DNA of 64,000 nucleotides from Notamacropus eugenii (GCF_028372415.1 NC_092872.1:515716224-515780223), one strand, 5' to 3'; counted from the stretch's first letter, positions 30,773-41,402 are shown. Notes: generated by a model not told the origin, from the sequence alone. A program made the numbers and translations.

Positions 30773-31157
30773 TTTTTAATTAATTTATTTTTAGTTTTCA
30801 ACATTCACTTCCATAAGATTTTGAGTTCCAAATTTTCTTCCCATCTTTCCCTTCCCCTACCCCAAGATGGTGTATAAATTGATATAGTTTCAACGTATAC
30901 ATTCATATTAAACCTATTTTCACATTAGACATGTTGTAAAGAAGAATTAGAATCAATGGGAGAAACCACAAGAAAGAAGAAACAGAAAAAAAGAGAGTAA
31001 GAGCAAATAATGTGCTTCCATCTGCATTCAGACTCTAGAGTTCTTTCTCTGGATGTGAACAGCATTTTCCATCATGAGTCTTTTGGAGTTGTCTTAGACC
31101 CTTGCATTGCTAAGAAGAGATAAGTATATCAGTTAGTCATCACATAATATGGCTGTT
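30773..31157 (-). mobile_element. L1 3' UTR fragment, antisense
   Basis: Begins with antisense poly(A) remains (TTTTTTTAATTAATTTATTT), then TTTTGAGTTCCAAATTTTCT, CACATTAGACATGTTGTAAA, AGTTCTTTCTCTGGATGTGA and AGTCTTTTGGAGTTGTCTTA. These match the marsupial L1 3' end seen in sense orientation at 39500-39851. Confidence 0.85.
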
Positions 31158-31158
31158 A

Positions 31159-31411
31159 CTGGGCTTCTTAAACTTTTCCCACTCCTGACCCCTTTTTGGG
31201 TTTAGGCAGCCTTCATTGGCTAAGGGCATGCACAGTACAAAGTGCACATGCTTTGTGCTCAAGACCAAGGCAGCAGTGACGTTGGGCAACGAGACACAGG
31301 CAAGTGCTGCCAAAAACATTCATTACGAGTTTGATTTTTAATTGACGGCCTTTGCTGCCAAATTTTTCTTGACCCCAAATTGGGCTGAGACCCATAGTTT
31401 AAGAAGTGCTA
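31159..31411. mobile_element. hAT-type MITE with matched terminal inverted repeats
   Basis: The left end GGGCTTCTTAAACT (31161-31174) is the reverse complement of the right end AGTTTAAGAAGTGCT (31396-31410), apart from one or two changes. Sub-terminal CCCCTTTTTGGGT and ACCCCAAATTGGG also pair. The interior has no transposase. Confidence 0.75.
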
Positions 31412-32136
31412 CCTAGAGCAAAGTGGGTTACATCTTCCCCTCAGGGGTACAGGATACCATTGAGGGGTTGGAGATATCTTTCTACTACAGTAGTTCATGA
31501 GCTTCCACCACTGTTTCCTGCCAAGGTAGATTATCTGGGTCAGCCAGACTTAAGTAGCTTTAAGAAAGGGGTTTTTGCCAAGGTGGTTCAGTAAGAATGG
31601 CTAGTACAAAATATTTCATGCCCTCTCAAAAATATTGTTTATGACAATGTTCCACAAGTATATAGAGAGTCCAGGGAAAGTAGGTTTAAGCTTTAAAAGC
31701 ACGTGACAACATGGGGGCTAATAGCTCCTAACTGATGAAAGTCCTTTCCTCCCCTTCATGGGGTGCTCAAGAAATCTTCCTTGGGGATAGTGAACCATTT
31801 TGCTGGAGTCCTGGTACAGAAAAGACAAAGTCCAGTCTGCACTTGGTTCCCGGTGCAAACACTGCTGCCAGCCATTCTGGAGATACTGCTGGGATGCTGA
31901 GGGGAAGTCAGGAAGTACTCCAGACTTCCAAAGATTGAAAGGTCCTCCTCAAATCAAGATGGAGAAGGGAGAGAGGAGGCTGAGGTCAAAGATGCACTCT
32001 CCGTCCCCTCAATCAATTCTTTCTCAGGGACAACTCTTTCTCCTCTTCTTCACCAGATGATTTCTCAACTACAAATGCTTCTTGGGGCTGACCTGGGTTG
32101 ATCTTTTATAGAAAATTCCTAGAATATTAGGGAAAG
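31412..32136. other. Unassigned 0.7-kb block
   Basis: No SINE core or LINE signature. Two overlapping plus frames (31735-31938 and 31800-32060) lack a known domain. It could be a worn LTR or DNA transposon, but no terminal structure is visible. Confidence 0.35.
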
Positions 32137-32137
32137 A

Positions 32138-32393
32138 GAATAAGCAAGTGTATAGTAAGCACCTGAACTATGTGCCAGGCACAGTGCTAAGTGCTTTACA
32201 AATATTATTTCACAACACCTTTGGGAGGGAGGAGCTATTATTATGCCCATTTTACAGATAAGAAAACTGAGGTAGACCACAGTTAAGTGACTTTCCCCCA
32301 GGTTCACACAGTAAGCGTCTGAGGCTAGGTTTAAACTCAGGTCATCATGAATCCAGACCCAGTCCTCAATCCACCATGCCACCTAATAGCCAA
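32138..32393 (-). mobile_element. THER1/MIR-type SINE, antisense, full length
   Basis: TAAGCACCTGAACTATGTGC, CCATTTTACAGATAAGAAAA, CACACAGTAAGCGTCTGAGG and a head ending AATCCACCATGCCACC. Confidence 0.88.
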
Positions 32394-32611
32394 ATTTCCT
32401 CAAGCAATCTAAACATTCTTCCTGTTCAGTCATTTCCATTTCATCCACCAACTCATAAAAGATCTAATTTGATCAAAGTCTTTCCAAGCATAGTAGGAAT
32501 GCTTTTGATTGATATGACTCAATGGAGAGGCATTCCTACCTGGTTAAGGTGCCAGGGTATAGCACTTTATCTCTTATATCAGTTAATTTGATTTATTCAA
32601 TTGACTTCACC

Positions 32612-32613
32612 CT

Positions 32614-32663
<50 letters not shown>
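32612..32663. repeat. (TACA)n(CA)n microsatellite
   Basis: Five TACA units followed by about 17 CA units. Confidence 0.97.
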
Positions 32664-32666
<3 letters not shown>

Positions 32667-32671
32667 TCTTG

Positions 32672-32765
32672 AACATAAAATATCAGTGTTAGATATGGAA
32701 CATCAAAAGTCAGAGCTGAAATTTACCCTAGAATAAGAGCTGGAAGGGCCCTAAAGATCATCTGG
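32672..32765. repeat. SINE-tail units
   Basis: Two to three copies (AACATCAAAAGTCAGAGCTG, then AATAAGAGCTGGAAGGGCCC) lead into the antisense tail text AAAGATCATCTGGAGTCC. Confidence 0.6.
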
Positions 32766-33250
32766 AGTCCAAATCTCTCCTCTCTCAGAGGATAGCCTGA
32801 GAGGTAACATAGGGAGTTCATACTATGGCTATAACTGTGCTATTTTGTTAAAGCAGTGACTAGATTAGACACCTAGAACCCAATATTCCTACTCTCGATC
32901 TACACAACCTTCCTAAGCGTTAAGATTTGGAGTGGTGGTCTCATGTTCTTCTTCTACTTCTAACAACTTCCATCTCCTGAAAGCAAAAAGCAGGATTAAG
33001 CTAGTCAATGTAAAACAATGGCTGGGAGTTGAAAGAGACCAGGTAGGGTAATTGCCAGTTAATTCACAGTCGGAATCAGCTTTCTCACTTGGGTTTCTGC
33101 TGTAGCAAATGTGACAACTGATTATTCTTCACAGTCCTCCATCCCTCAGCTGTGCTTTTCAATTATCAAAGCCTACGGCAGAACCTGGCACATTAGCTCA
33201 CACTGTGCTGCATTCACCAACCAGCACAATTACCGTTGACTTTAAAGCAG
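32766..33250. promoter_or_regulatory. Repeat-poor block, candidate conserved non-coding element
   Basis: 33020-33240 is free of repeat signatures. It carries AATTGCCAGTTAATTCACAG, TTTTCAATTATCAAAGCCTA and CCAGCACAATTACCGTTGAC, AT-core words of the kind bound by homeodomain factors. No ORF with domain support. Regulatory role is inferred. Confidence 0.28.
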
Positions 33251-33399
33251 GAACATGTATCTTTACTCAAGCGATGCCAATTCAACATAGGTTCCCTCAG
33301 CCCCCACTATCTGCCACCCCGTGTGAGGCACCTAGAAACTAGAGAGAAGCAGAAGAGGCTGGATTCATCACCAAATTTTTCCTGCCTCCTAACATTCCT

Positions 33400-33945
33400 G
33401 TTTCTGTGGTCGGTACCCCTATCCTCCCAGTCAGTCAGATTCAAACTTCAGCATCATCCTGATTCTTTCTCTTGTTCATCCTTCATTTTCAGAGGACCAG
33501 TTACATCATGGGTGATGTCTTGACTACAGCATGAACTGGATTTAATTAAGACTGAGTTGTACAGTCATCAATCTCACTCTCCCTTCCTGGGTCATCAAAG
33601 TCCATTGGCAAGACAAAAGTCAAGATGACTGGAGGTGGCCCAGGATGCAGCAGATGACCTCTACCTTAGCCCTGGACAGTCAATCCATTGCTAAATCTCA
33701 TCTATTCTATCTCCCCTTGGAGCATCCCTCATCTCCATCCCCTCTTCACTCATATGGTTACCATGTTTCAGGCCCCATCACCTCACCTCGATTATTGTAA
33801 TGGTCCCCAGTGTTCTCTTCCTAGTTCATTCTTCATATAACTGCCAAAATAACATTCTCAGGAATGCTCTGACCACATTACTCCCTGACTTGATAACTTT
33901 TAATAGCTCTCTATTGCCCACACAATATCCAATGACTAGTTAAGG
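33400..33945 (+). mobile_element. L2 ORF2 C-terminal fragment, split by a family A LINE 3' end
   Basis: L2-like text at 33400-33475 (TCCCAGTCAGTCAGATTCAA). A family A segment at 33480-33690 lies antisense (CATCCTTCATTTTCAGAGGA and ACTGGAGGTGGCCCAGGATG). L2 resumes at 33695-33945 (ATTATTGTAATGGTCCCCAG, CACATTACTCCCTGACTTGA). Confidence 0.72.
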
Positions 33946-34144
33946 AGTGTGATCAGTGATGGTGAATGAAAGATCCCTTGCCCTTTATTTGTATGCCCCC
34001 AACTTCTTCTACCCCATGCATTTCTCTGGGGTTCATTCACCCCAGAAGCAAAAAAAATGGCCTTAGATTTATTCTCCTTAGCAGGAATAGATGCAGCTGC
34101 ATTGACATCCTGTAGTGTATAGGGGATCATAGGATCATAGACCG

Positions 34145-34411
34145 GGGCAGCCAGGTGTTGCAGTGGATAGAACGTGGGGCCTACAATCAGAAAGATTCCT
34201 CTTCCTGAGTTCAAATCCAGCCTCAGACACTTCCTAGCCATGTGACCCTGGGCAAGTCACTTAACCCTGTTTGCCTCAGGTCTTCATCTGTCTAAAAAAA
34301 ATAAAAAGGAGCTAGAGAAGGAAATGGAAAACCACTCTAGCATCTCTCCCAAGAAAACCCCAAAAGGGGTCACAAAGAGTCAGACTCAACTAAAATGACT
34401 GAAAAACAATG
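34145..34411 (+). mobile_element. MAR1-type SINE, full length
   Basis: GGGGCAGCCAGGTGTTGCAG, GAGTTCAAATCCAGCCTCAG, CCTGGGCAAGTCACTTAACC, GAGCTAGAGAAGGAAATGGA and the tail AAAGAGTCAGACTCAACTAA. One of the best preserved copies; its B-box-like GAGTTCAAATCC is intact. Confidence 0.92.
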
Positions 34412-34608
34412 GACTTTTTATTATTTCTGTGTTTTCCACCCAACAACCCTATGAGGTAGGGAGTACTTTTATTATTATTATTGTTATTATTATTATTTCC
34501 ATTTTACAGATGAGGAAATTGAAATGAACAGAGAGGTGAAATGACTTGGCCAAGGTCACACAACTGGTAGAACAAGCTTGGACTTGAATTCTAGGTGCAA
34601 CATTGACT
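34412..34608 (-). mobile_element. MIR-class SINE, antisense, with (TTA)n expansion
   Basis: ATTTTACAGATGAGGAAATT and TGGCCAAGGTCACACAACTG. 34469-34498 is a TTA-type trinucleotide expansion at the SINE tail. Confidence 0.8.
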
Positions 34609-35999
34609 TTAAGGTGTCCAATAAATCCAGTTCAATAAAACTTACCTTACCCCTTCCTATTCTCTCAGTGGAAGTATAACAGGGGACTCAATGTGGCTGA
34701 TGCAACTCCCCACATTGCAGAGGCTGGGAAGTCTTTTTCCCATAGTCATGATGCACAATGGCAGTGCCTTAGAAAAAAATTAGGAGCATACATAAACATT
34801 CTTTAACTGGTTCTAAATGGCCAACCTCACAGCAAGTAGGAGACTTCTTGATTGTCTCCAGAGATATTAGTTGACCTCACCTCTCTCTTTATCAGAAAAT
34901 TCTCTTGGTTTATCAAAAATTTCTTTTCTTCTGGTGACTTCCTCCCAATCAGTGGCATCCAGTGAGAGACAACACTAAAAAGGGATGCTATATTACACTC
35001 ATACCCTAAGGGGATAGACCTCAGACCTTCTCCCCCTCGTAGGTGCAAATGTGGCCCTGTGAAGGCCCTGTGGCCTTGGTTCTTTATTGGCCTCAGTTTT
35101 TGCTTTTTGTTTTTAGAGAAAGGAAGTTAGAAGTCAAATTTCTAAGTTTCAAAAAGGAAGAAGGAAGAAGCCAGCTAGAAGTCTGGGAGTTCAGGAGGAT
35201 GGGAATCAAATTTTACAACCAGTACAGCATCAATTCCCTGAGAAGCAAACTTTGTGACCCAGTCCAGAAATAACTGAAATTTCATTCAATGCCTATGCCT
35301 CATTTGGATGGGACATTGATAGGACCAGTGCTATATAGAAAATGTGCCAAGTTTGAGTCTAACCTCCCAAAAGACCAAGATGGTATAGAGAAGAGTGTGC
35401 TACACTTCCATTCTTGCTACAAAAAAAAAAAAAAAAGAACCCTTTGTGTTTAAAAAAAAAAAAGAACCCTAACTGATGTTATTTAAATGAAACCAGGGAA
35501 CTAGTCACCGTTACCAACCAGTAAGGGGGCTTAAGAGGAAAGATACCCAAAATAGGCTGTCAAGCCAAAAGCATTAAAGAAATACCCAAAGATATCACTA
35601 GAATCTTGAAAGCGAGATGTAGCAAGTCAGATTCAGGTATGGTGAATGCAGAGAGCTGCTCATTACAGAAGCATTTAAAGAATAACAAGTTTTCAGTTAC
35701 ATTAAAATAAGCTGGAGCTAATAAAATTCCCAGTTTTTAAAAAAGGATCATTTTGCAGAACACTGGATAACTCAGTTTCATCTCCCCTGCAAATTTTGGA
35801 GCCTCACAAACATGGATTTTTCCATTAAAACTGATATGTTTGTTGTTAAGTGCTTTTTTTTAAAGAGACTATAAATGCCTAAAATATCAAGATCTTTTTA
35901 GATTATTACTGACCAGCAAATCAAATATCTTCTGGTATTCCATCTGAAAACCCTGAAGAGTTCTGGCTGCTTAGTATTCAATTCATCTAAACTCAATCA
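34609..35999. other. Repeat-poor 1.4-kb block
   Basis: The only structure is two A-tracts with a shared 3' word: A16 then GAACCCT (35421-35443) and A12 then GAACCCT (35452-35470). 35480-35860 is repeat-free with AT-rich words (AGCTGGAGCTAATAAAATTC) and is a weak candidate for conserved non-coding DNA. Small frames (34827-35048 minus, 35043-35273 plus) have no recognisable domain. Confidence 0.4.
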
Positions 36000-36290
36000 C
36001 TAACTACATATAGAAAGCTCTTTGCTAAGTCAGGGGTATAATGATAAAAAGACAACACAGTCCCTGCCCTCTGCAAGCTTTGCACTAACAGGAATGTGAC
36101 ATATATACAAATAAGTAGAGTGAGATATGGCCAAATGGAAACTAGAGGCAAGGGGCTCTAGCAAAATGAGAGGAGGGACAGGTCACATCCAGCTAGGAAG
36201 GTTTCATCAAGTGAGTAGCATCTGAGCTTGAAAGAAGAGGGATTTTAAGTGTAGAGATGAGGTCAGGGCACATTCCAGGTGTAAATTATC
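36000..36290 (-). mobile_element. L2 3' region, antisense
   Basis: ACACAGTCCCTGCCCTCTGC, AGTAGCATCTGAGCTTGAAA and AGGGCACATTCCAGGTGTAA follow the antisense L2 C-terminal order. Confidence 0.75.
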
Positions 36291-36519
36291 ATTCCTTTCA
36301 TATGTGAACATTTTAATTGCTGAAAGGGACAGAAAAAGAACATTGTTGAAAGGAAATAACTTGAGTAGAAACACAGTCTCCGAGATAATATGTTGAGGAC
36401 AAACACAGCCTGTTCTGAGGACCACAGAGAGAACTGTCATCCCTCAGATAGTTGTACTGAGAGAGCCTGTTTGCTGATTAAGTACTGAAAAAAATGGTTA
36501 CAAGGCACTATGATTGTTA

Positions 36520-36592
36520 TGCATCGCTTAGCACAGTGCCTGGCACCTAGTAGGGGCTTAATAAAAATTTATGGACTGACTAGTTGATCAGC
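36520..36592 (+). mobile_element. L2 3' terminus
   Basis: TTAGCACAGTGCCTGGCACC and AGTAGGGGCTTAATAAAAAT. Confidence 0.8.
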
Positions 36593-36775
36593 TAATTTAC
36601 AAGGGATTATTTTCCACATGTCAAAGGTTATAATTGAGAAAGTAGAAATCAATTGATCGTTTGGGGACTATGAAAAGATTATGTAAAAATTGTTGGAGTC
36701 ATACAACAAGGCTGATGTTTTTAGTTTTTCTTCACAAATTAGAACTGGATCATTACTTATGAGGAGGACCTTATC

Positions 36776-36912
36776 GGAGAAGGAAAAAGAAGGAGGAAGA
36801 AGATGAGGAGGAAAGAGAAGAAGGGGGAAGAGAAGGAAAAGAGGAGAAGGAGAAGAAGAGGAAGAAGGAGAAGAAAAAGTTGAAGGAGAAGAAGGAGGAG
36901 GAGCAGAAGAAT
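36776..36912. repeat. GA-rich polypurine tract
   Basis: About 135 bases of A/G with only a few pyrimidines. The complementary strand gives a Ser/Phe frame that is low complexity. Confidence 0.9.
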
Positions 36913-37244
36913 GCAGTAGGCAGCAGAATAGAAGGCACAGAAGGTGATAAGAAAAGCTGCTCAGAGAACAAAGAATATATGATCTGAGCTGACGGAAAAG
37001 AAAGCTTTGTAGCTATTTGGGAGCTAGGCTAGTTGGAAGAAATACCTGACTTTTCTGAGAGCTGATTGACTCATTGGAACAAAGCTCAATCCCATTGCTG
37101 TGTGTTAGAGGGGAAACCTCATGAGGGGGAGAGGGTGTCTGTGTTGCCCTCTATTGCCTGTCTTTGTTTGAGAGGGAGAAGCAGGCTGAGAAAGACAAGC
37201 TTTGCCTCCATTTTGGTGTGAGAAGAGGCTTGGTTTTCCTGAGC
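36913..37244. other. Unassigned, no gene seen
   Basis: No SINE core. Text between two repeats could be LTR-like but no terminal structure is seen. Confidence 0.35.
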
Positions 37245-37530
37245 GATTATTGTTGTTACATTCATCCTTCATTGCCAAAGAAGACCATGCCATCAGAGGA
37301 ATGATGGCATCACTTGCACTTGACTTTGTTTTGAGTGAGGGAGGGCTGTGCAGGTCACCAGCCTCACTTCTCCTCCAGAACCATCTGAATCCAGTGACCA
37401 GATATTCATCAGGATGACTGGAGATGACCCATGATGCACTGGGAGACCTTGGGCCCTTTAGGCCAAGGTCTATGAAAGAACTTCTTAGGGTGAGGCACAA
37501 GCATGGCCCTTTAATGAGGCAAAGAAAAGA
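37245..37530 (-). mobile_element. Family A LINE 3'-end fragment, antisense
   Basis: TTACATTCATCCTTCATTGC to GATGACTGGAGATGACCCAT is nearly identical to 296-470. It then extends as GGGAGACCTTGGGCCCTTTA and CCAAGGTCTATGAAAGAACT rather than into a SINE head. Together with 10211 it defines the longer parent element. Confidence 0.78.
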
Positions 37531-38295
37531 AAGAAATCAGGCTAGAAGGGAAACAGCAACAGTTACTATTGATAATCACTATGAAGCCAGGAGGGTCCAG
37601 AAGAGAGCCTTTAGGCAGGGGGCAGGGTCCCATGGTGTATGAGCTTCACAATGCAGTAGGTTTAAGAGGAAGGTGAGAAGAGGCAAGGGAAGGGGAGGGG
37701 GACTAGCCAGTGAAAACCCGAGTCAACTGGACAAAACTGATTTCCCTGACATTTGAAGAGATGGCCAGATGAAAGTTGTATGGTCCTATTGCTATCTGCA
37801 ATAGGGTGAGAGAGAACAAACCCTCAGTGTCCCAGAGTAGATCTAAAGAGATTGAAAGTTGTCAAGGTTAAGAGTTCATTGCTGAAATAGTGTAACACTT
37901 TCTTAGCACCCTATCAAGGGTAGCTGAATGCCAAAAGAACATGTCACTATTTCATCAGCGTCAAAGTAGCAGAAAATCAACTTTGTTCAATAGGAGCACT
38001 GTAAGGACCAGAAGGTAGCTGGGAGTAGTTTGGCAAGACTGGGGGAGACTGATGTAGACTCTTCTCTAAAGAGACACAGGACATTAAAGCTTCAGAGTCT
38101 TGAGCTTACCTGAGTACAAAGGTTTCCCTAGGCATAAGCCTCCCTGCTAGGTTTCTCAGAGTATGTGCCCACTCTCACCTGCAGAAATTATATGCATTTA
38201 GTGGGAGTGTATGACCCAGATTTATGAGTGGACTACTATATATTGGTTGTTCTTGCTGTTACCTTCTATTAACTAAATGTTATGAGTATTCATAC
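37531..38295. other. Unassigned 0.75-kb block
   Basis: No SINE core, LINE text or domain-bearing ORF. A purine-rich patch lies at 37655-37710. Possibly a worn LTR or the 5' continuation of the family A element, unproven. Confidence 0.35.
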
Positions 38296-38297
38296 TA

Positions 38298-38392
38298 GAT
38301 AGAGATAGATGATTAATAGATACATAGATTAAAAATGATGGATTATTGAGAGATGAAAGACAGACAAGCAGATAGACAGATCTATAGAGGGA
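38298..38392. repeat. Degenerate GATA/GACA tetranucleotide repeat
   Basis: CTAGATAGAGATAGATGATT to AAGACAGACAAGCAGATAGA with many interruptions. Confidence 0.75.
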
Positions 38393-38640
38393 ACATTTAT
38401 TAAGTAGTTCCTGTGTTCCAGTTAGTCACTTTGCTAGGTTCTAGAGATACAAAATCAAAATGTTCCCTATCCTCAAGGAGCTTACATTCTGATAGGGGAA
38501 GACAAATCATAAAGGGAATCTTGTAAGTAGGAAGGAAGATACCTTCTGAGAGAATGGCTATCTGGGAGGAGGGTACCCAGCCAAATTTTGTAGGTAGTAT
38601 GGAGGGTGTACCAGAAATGGAAATTAAACAGTGGGATAGG
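38393..38640 (-). mobile_element. L2 3' region, antisense
   Basis: AACATTTATTAAGTAGTTCC, ATCCTCAAGGAGCTTACATT, and weaker C-terminal text beyond 38520. Confidence 0.75.
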
Positions 38641-38758
38641 GCCTTTTCATGATAAGTTCATTGCAGACAGGGGCTCACCAATGACTGAATCAGCTTCAGG
38701 GTAAATGGAAGGATTTGTCATTAGATCCTCCCAATTATTAAGTAAATTTTTCATGTTT
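38641..38758. other. Unassigned spacer
   Basis: Contains no recognised repeat. AAGAGTCA at 38759-38766, just beyond it, is the left target-site duplicate of the adjacent L1. Confidence 0.5.
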
Positions 38759-38766
38759 AAGAGTCA

Positions 38767-39851
38767 CTTGTGTTAGGAAGAAGGCAGAGAACTGGGAAAG
38801 AGTTTTTACAATGTCTCTGATAAAGGCTTCATTTCTAAAATATAGAGAGAATTGAGTCAAATATATAAGAATGCAAGTCATTCCCCAATTGATAAATGGT
38901 CAAAGGATCTGAACAGACAGTTTTCAGATCAAGAAATTAAAGCTATCTATATGAAAAAAAGGCTCTAAAGCACTATTGATTAGAGAAATGCAAATCAAAA
39001 CAACTCTTAGGTACCACATCACACCTTTCAGATTGGCTAATGTGACAAAACAGGAAAATTATAAATGCTCGAGAAGATGTGGGAAAATTGGAGCATTAAT
39101 GCATTGTTGGTGGAGCTGTGAACTGATCCAATCATTTTAGAGAACAATTTGGAACTATGCCCAAATGGCTATAAGAATGTGCATACCTTTTGCAATACCA
39201 CTTCTAGGGCTCTATCCCAAAGATATCATAAAAATGTATAATATTTATAGCAGTTCTTTTTGTAATGGCAAAGAATTAGAAATTGAGGGGAAGCCCATCA
39301 ATTGGGGAATGGCTGAACAGGTTGTGGTATATGAATGTAATGGAATAGTATTGAGCCATAAGAAATGATGAACAGTCAGACTTCAGAAAAACCTGGAAAG
39401 ATTAATATGAATTGATGCTGAGGGAGGTGATCAGAACCAGGTGAACATCGTACACAGTTACAGCCGTGTTGTGGGATGACTAACTTTGATAGATTTAGGT
39501 CTTCTCAGCAATGCAAGTATCTCAGACAACTCCAAAAGGCTCATGATGGAAAATGTTAACCCCATCAAGAGAAAGAACTATGGAGTCTGAATGTAGATGG
39601 AAGCAGACCATTTGTTCTCTCATTGTTTTTTTGTTTTGTTTCTTCTTTCTTGTGGTTCATCTCTTTAGTTCTAATTCTTCTTTACGACATAACTAATGTG
39701 AAAATACATTTAATATGAAATTATATGTAGAACCTATATCAGATTGCATGCCATCTTGGGGAGAGGGGAGGGGAGGGAAGCAGAGAAAATTTAAAACACA
39801 AAAGCTTGTGGAACCGAATGCTGAAAATTAAAAATAAATTAATTTTTTTAA
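38767..39851 (+). mobile_element. 5'-truncated L1 LINE: ORF2 C-terminus and 3' UTR
   Basis: Starts in ORF2 (AAGAAGGCAGAGAACTGGGA; TCCCCAATTGATAAATGGTC). The frame near 39165-39368 reads AIPLLGLYPKDI and INWGMAEQVVVYECNGI, the conserved L1 ORF2 C-terminus (PAIPLLGIYPK and WHxYTMEYY regions). The 3' UTR follows (AAGAACTATGGAGTCTGAAT) and the element ends in A-rich DNA. AAGAGTCA occurs at 38759-38766 and 39852-39859, a target-site duplication of at least 8 bp. Confidence 0.9.
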
Positions 39852-39898
39852 AAGAGTCAATGGTGGCTAATTTTATGTAAATCAGAATATCTGCAAGG

Positions 39899-39940
39899 GA
39901 CTCTCTCTGTCTCTGTCTCTGTCTCTGTCTCTCTCACACA

Positions 39941-39982
<42 letters not shown>
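39899..39982. repeat. (TCTCTG)n(CA)n microsatellite
   Basis: CTCTGT hexamers to 39935, then CA repeats with a single CATA break. Confidence 0.97.
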
Positions 39983-39984
<2 letters not shown>

Positions 39985-40179
39985 TAATCCAAGTACCCTG
40001 AAAGAAAATTTGAGGAGTAGCTGCATGGTCATGGCTGTAGCCAGCCCTTCTCTTGCAAAACACCTTAGATTTAAGATGTGAGGGCGGCTTGGTGGAACAT
40101 GAGCTCCCAGAGAGACAGAAGGGGTAGTAGGTTTAGGTGCAATGTTAACTGCCACATCCAGCTACATGAGCACGAGGAA

Positions 40180-40700
40180 CAACCAGTACAAATGTACAGA
40201 GGCAGAAGATAGCATTTTGAGTCTGGGAACCAGTCATTATTTTAAGTTGTCTAGTAACCAGAGTACAAAAAAGAGAGTAATGTAGATAAGGTTAGAATGG
40301 CAGATTATAGACTTAATGTGTTGAACAGTTCAGTCATTTCAGTCCTGTCTGACTCTTCATGACCCCATTTGGAGATTTCTTGGCAAAAATATTGGAGCAG
40401 TTTGCCATTTCCTTTTCCAGTTCATTTTTACAGATAAGGAAACTGAGGCAAACAGGGTTAAGAGACTTGCCGTGGGTTTCACAGCTAGTAAGTGTCTGAG
40501 GCCAAATTTAAACTCAGGAAGATGAATCTTCTCTACTTTCTACCTACTGCACCACCTAGCTGCCCTGAAAAAAATACTGTGGAAGGCTTTAAATTCTAGA
40601 CTAAAAAGGTTCTATTTTATCCTCTATGAAATAGTAAACTGAAAGTTTTTGAGCTAGCGATTAGCATGGTTACATCTGTGCAGTGTTTTATAGAACAAAC
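40180..40700 (-). mobile_element. L2 C-terminal relic, antisense, split by a MAR1-type SINE
   Basis: Left part TACAGAGGCAGAAGATAGCA and CTGGGAACCAGTCATT. SINE at 40319-40567. The right part TGGAAGGCTTTAAATTCTAG corresponds to the L2 antisense AGGGCTTTGAATGCCA box, and CAGTGTTTTATAG ends it. Confidence 0.68.
40319..40567 (-). mobile_element. MAR1-type SINE, antisense
   Basis: CAGTCATTTCAGTCCTGTCT, GTTTGCCATTTCCTTTTCCA, GGAAACTGAGGCAAACAGGG, CACAGCTAGTAAGTGTCTGA and head CCACCTAGCTGCCC. Confidence 0.9.
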
Positions 40701-40804
40701 CACACTGAAAGAGATCCAAAACAGGAAAAACAGAATATCAGATTCTTAGCAGGGACTGAAGTGTGTCTGGAGCCCAGTACAGGTGGGGAATGAGCTCTTG
40801 TAAA

Positions 40805-41310
40805 TATTAGAGCTACAAGAGACCTTACAGGTCATCTAATCATCTCAGAATTAGAAGACTTGTAAGGACCTCTACAACATCCCTGACCGGAGGTCAATCC
40901 ATCCTCTGCTAGAAGACCTCCAATGATGGGTAGCTCACTACCTCATGAGGAAGTCCATTCTACTTTAGGACAGTGGTTTATTTGGGTTTTTTTCCTGAAC
41001 ATTAAACCAAAATCTTCTTCCCTAGGACTTCCACTCACTATTCCTCATTCTGTCTCCTGGGACCAAAGAGAACAACTCTAATCTGTCATCCAGATGACAG
41101 CCCTTCAAATACTTGAGAAAAGCCATTGTGCACTCGTAATTCTTCTGCAGGCTTCCTTCCTTTGCTTCCATGCTTTGGATTTGAGCCCCTTACCAAGCTA
41201 GTTGCCTTCGTCTGGACAGGTTCCTGCTTATCCACATCCTGCCTAAAATGTGGTTCCCAGAAGTAAAGGGAATATTCCAGATGGGATATGACCAAAACTC
41301 CTCCTCATTT
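40805..41310 (-). mobile_element. L3/CR1 LINE 3' relic, antisense
   Basis: GACCTTACAGGTCATCTAAT, CTAGAAGACCTCCAATGATG, CTCATGAGGAAGTCCATTCT, GACAGCCCTTCAAATACTTG, TTGCCTTCGTCTGGACAGGT and AATGTGGTTCCCAGAAGTAA run in the antisense order of the CR1/L3 C-terminal part. About 500 bp, the longest L3 piece without interruption. Confidence 0.85.
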
Positions 41311-41311
41311 T

Positions 41312-41402
41312 AAACAAAGAAGGAAACTGAGGCCCAGAAAGGGGAAGTAAATTGCCTACACAGCAAGTTAATAGTGGAAGTAGGACTACTGCAGTAACCT
41401 CC
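41312..41402 (-). mobile_element. MIR fragment, antisense
   Basis: GAAGGAAACTGAGGCCCAGA and AATTGCCTACACAGCAAGTT. Confidence 0.7.

Noticed and set aside
34145..34230. tRNA-like sequence with a B-box (GAGTTCAAATCC) as a tRNA gene
   Set aside because: It is the head of a SINE with the SINE core and RTE-like tail attached; no cloverleaf with anticodon stem was seen. The same applies to all other SINE heads in the window.
36771..36971. Ser/Phe-rich minus frame
   Set aside because: Translation of the complementary strand of a GA-rich simple repeat.
36913..38295. Endogenous retrovirus LTRs flanking the family A segment
   Set aside because: The left and right blocks do not repeat each other, no TG...CA ends or primer-binding site were seen, and no retroviral coding frame is present.
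39165..39368. 67-codon plus frame as a gene
   Set aside because: It is the C-terminal remainder of L1 ORF2 in a truncated copy with target-site duplications.
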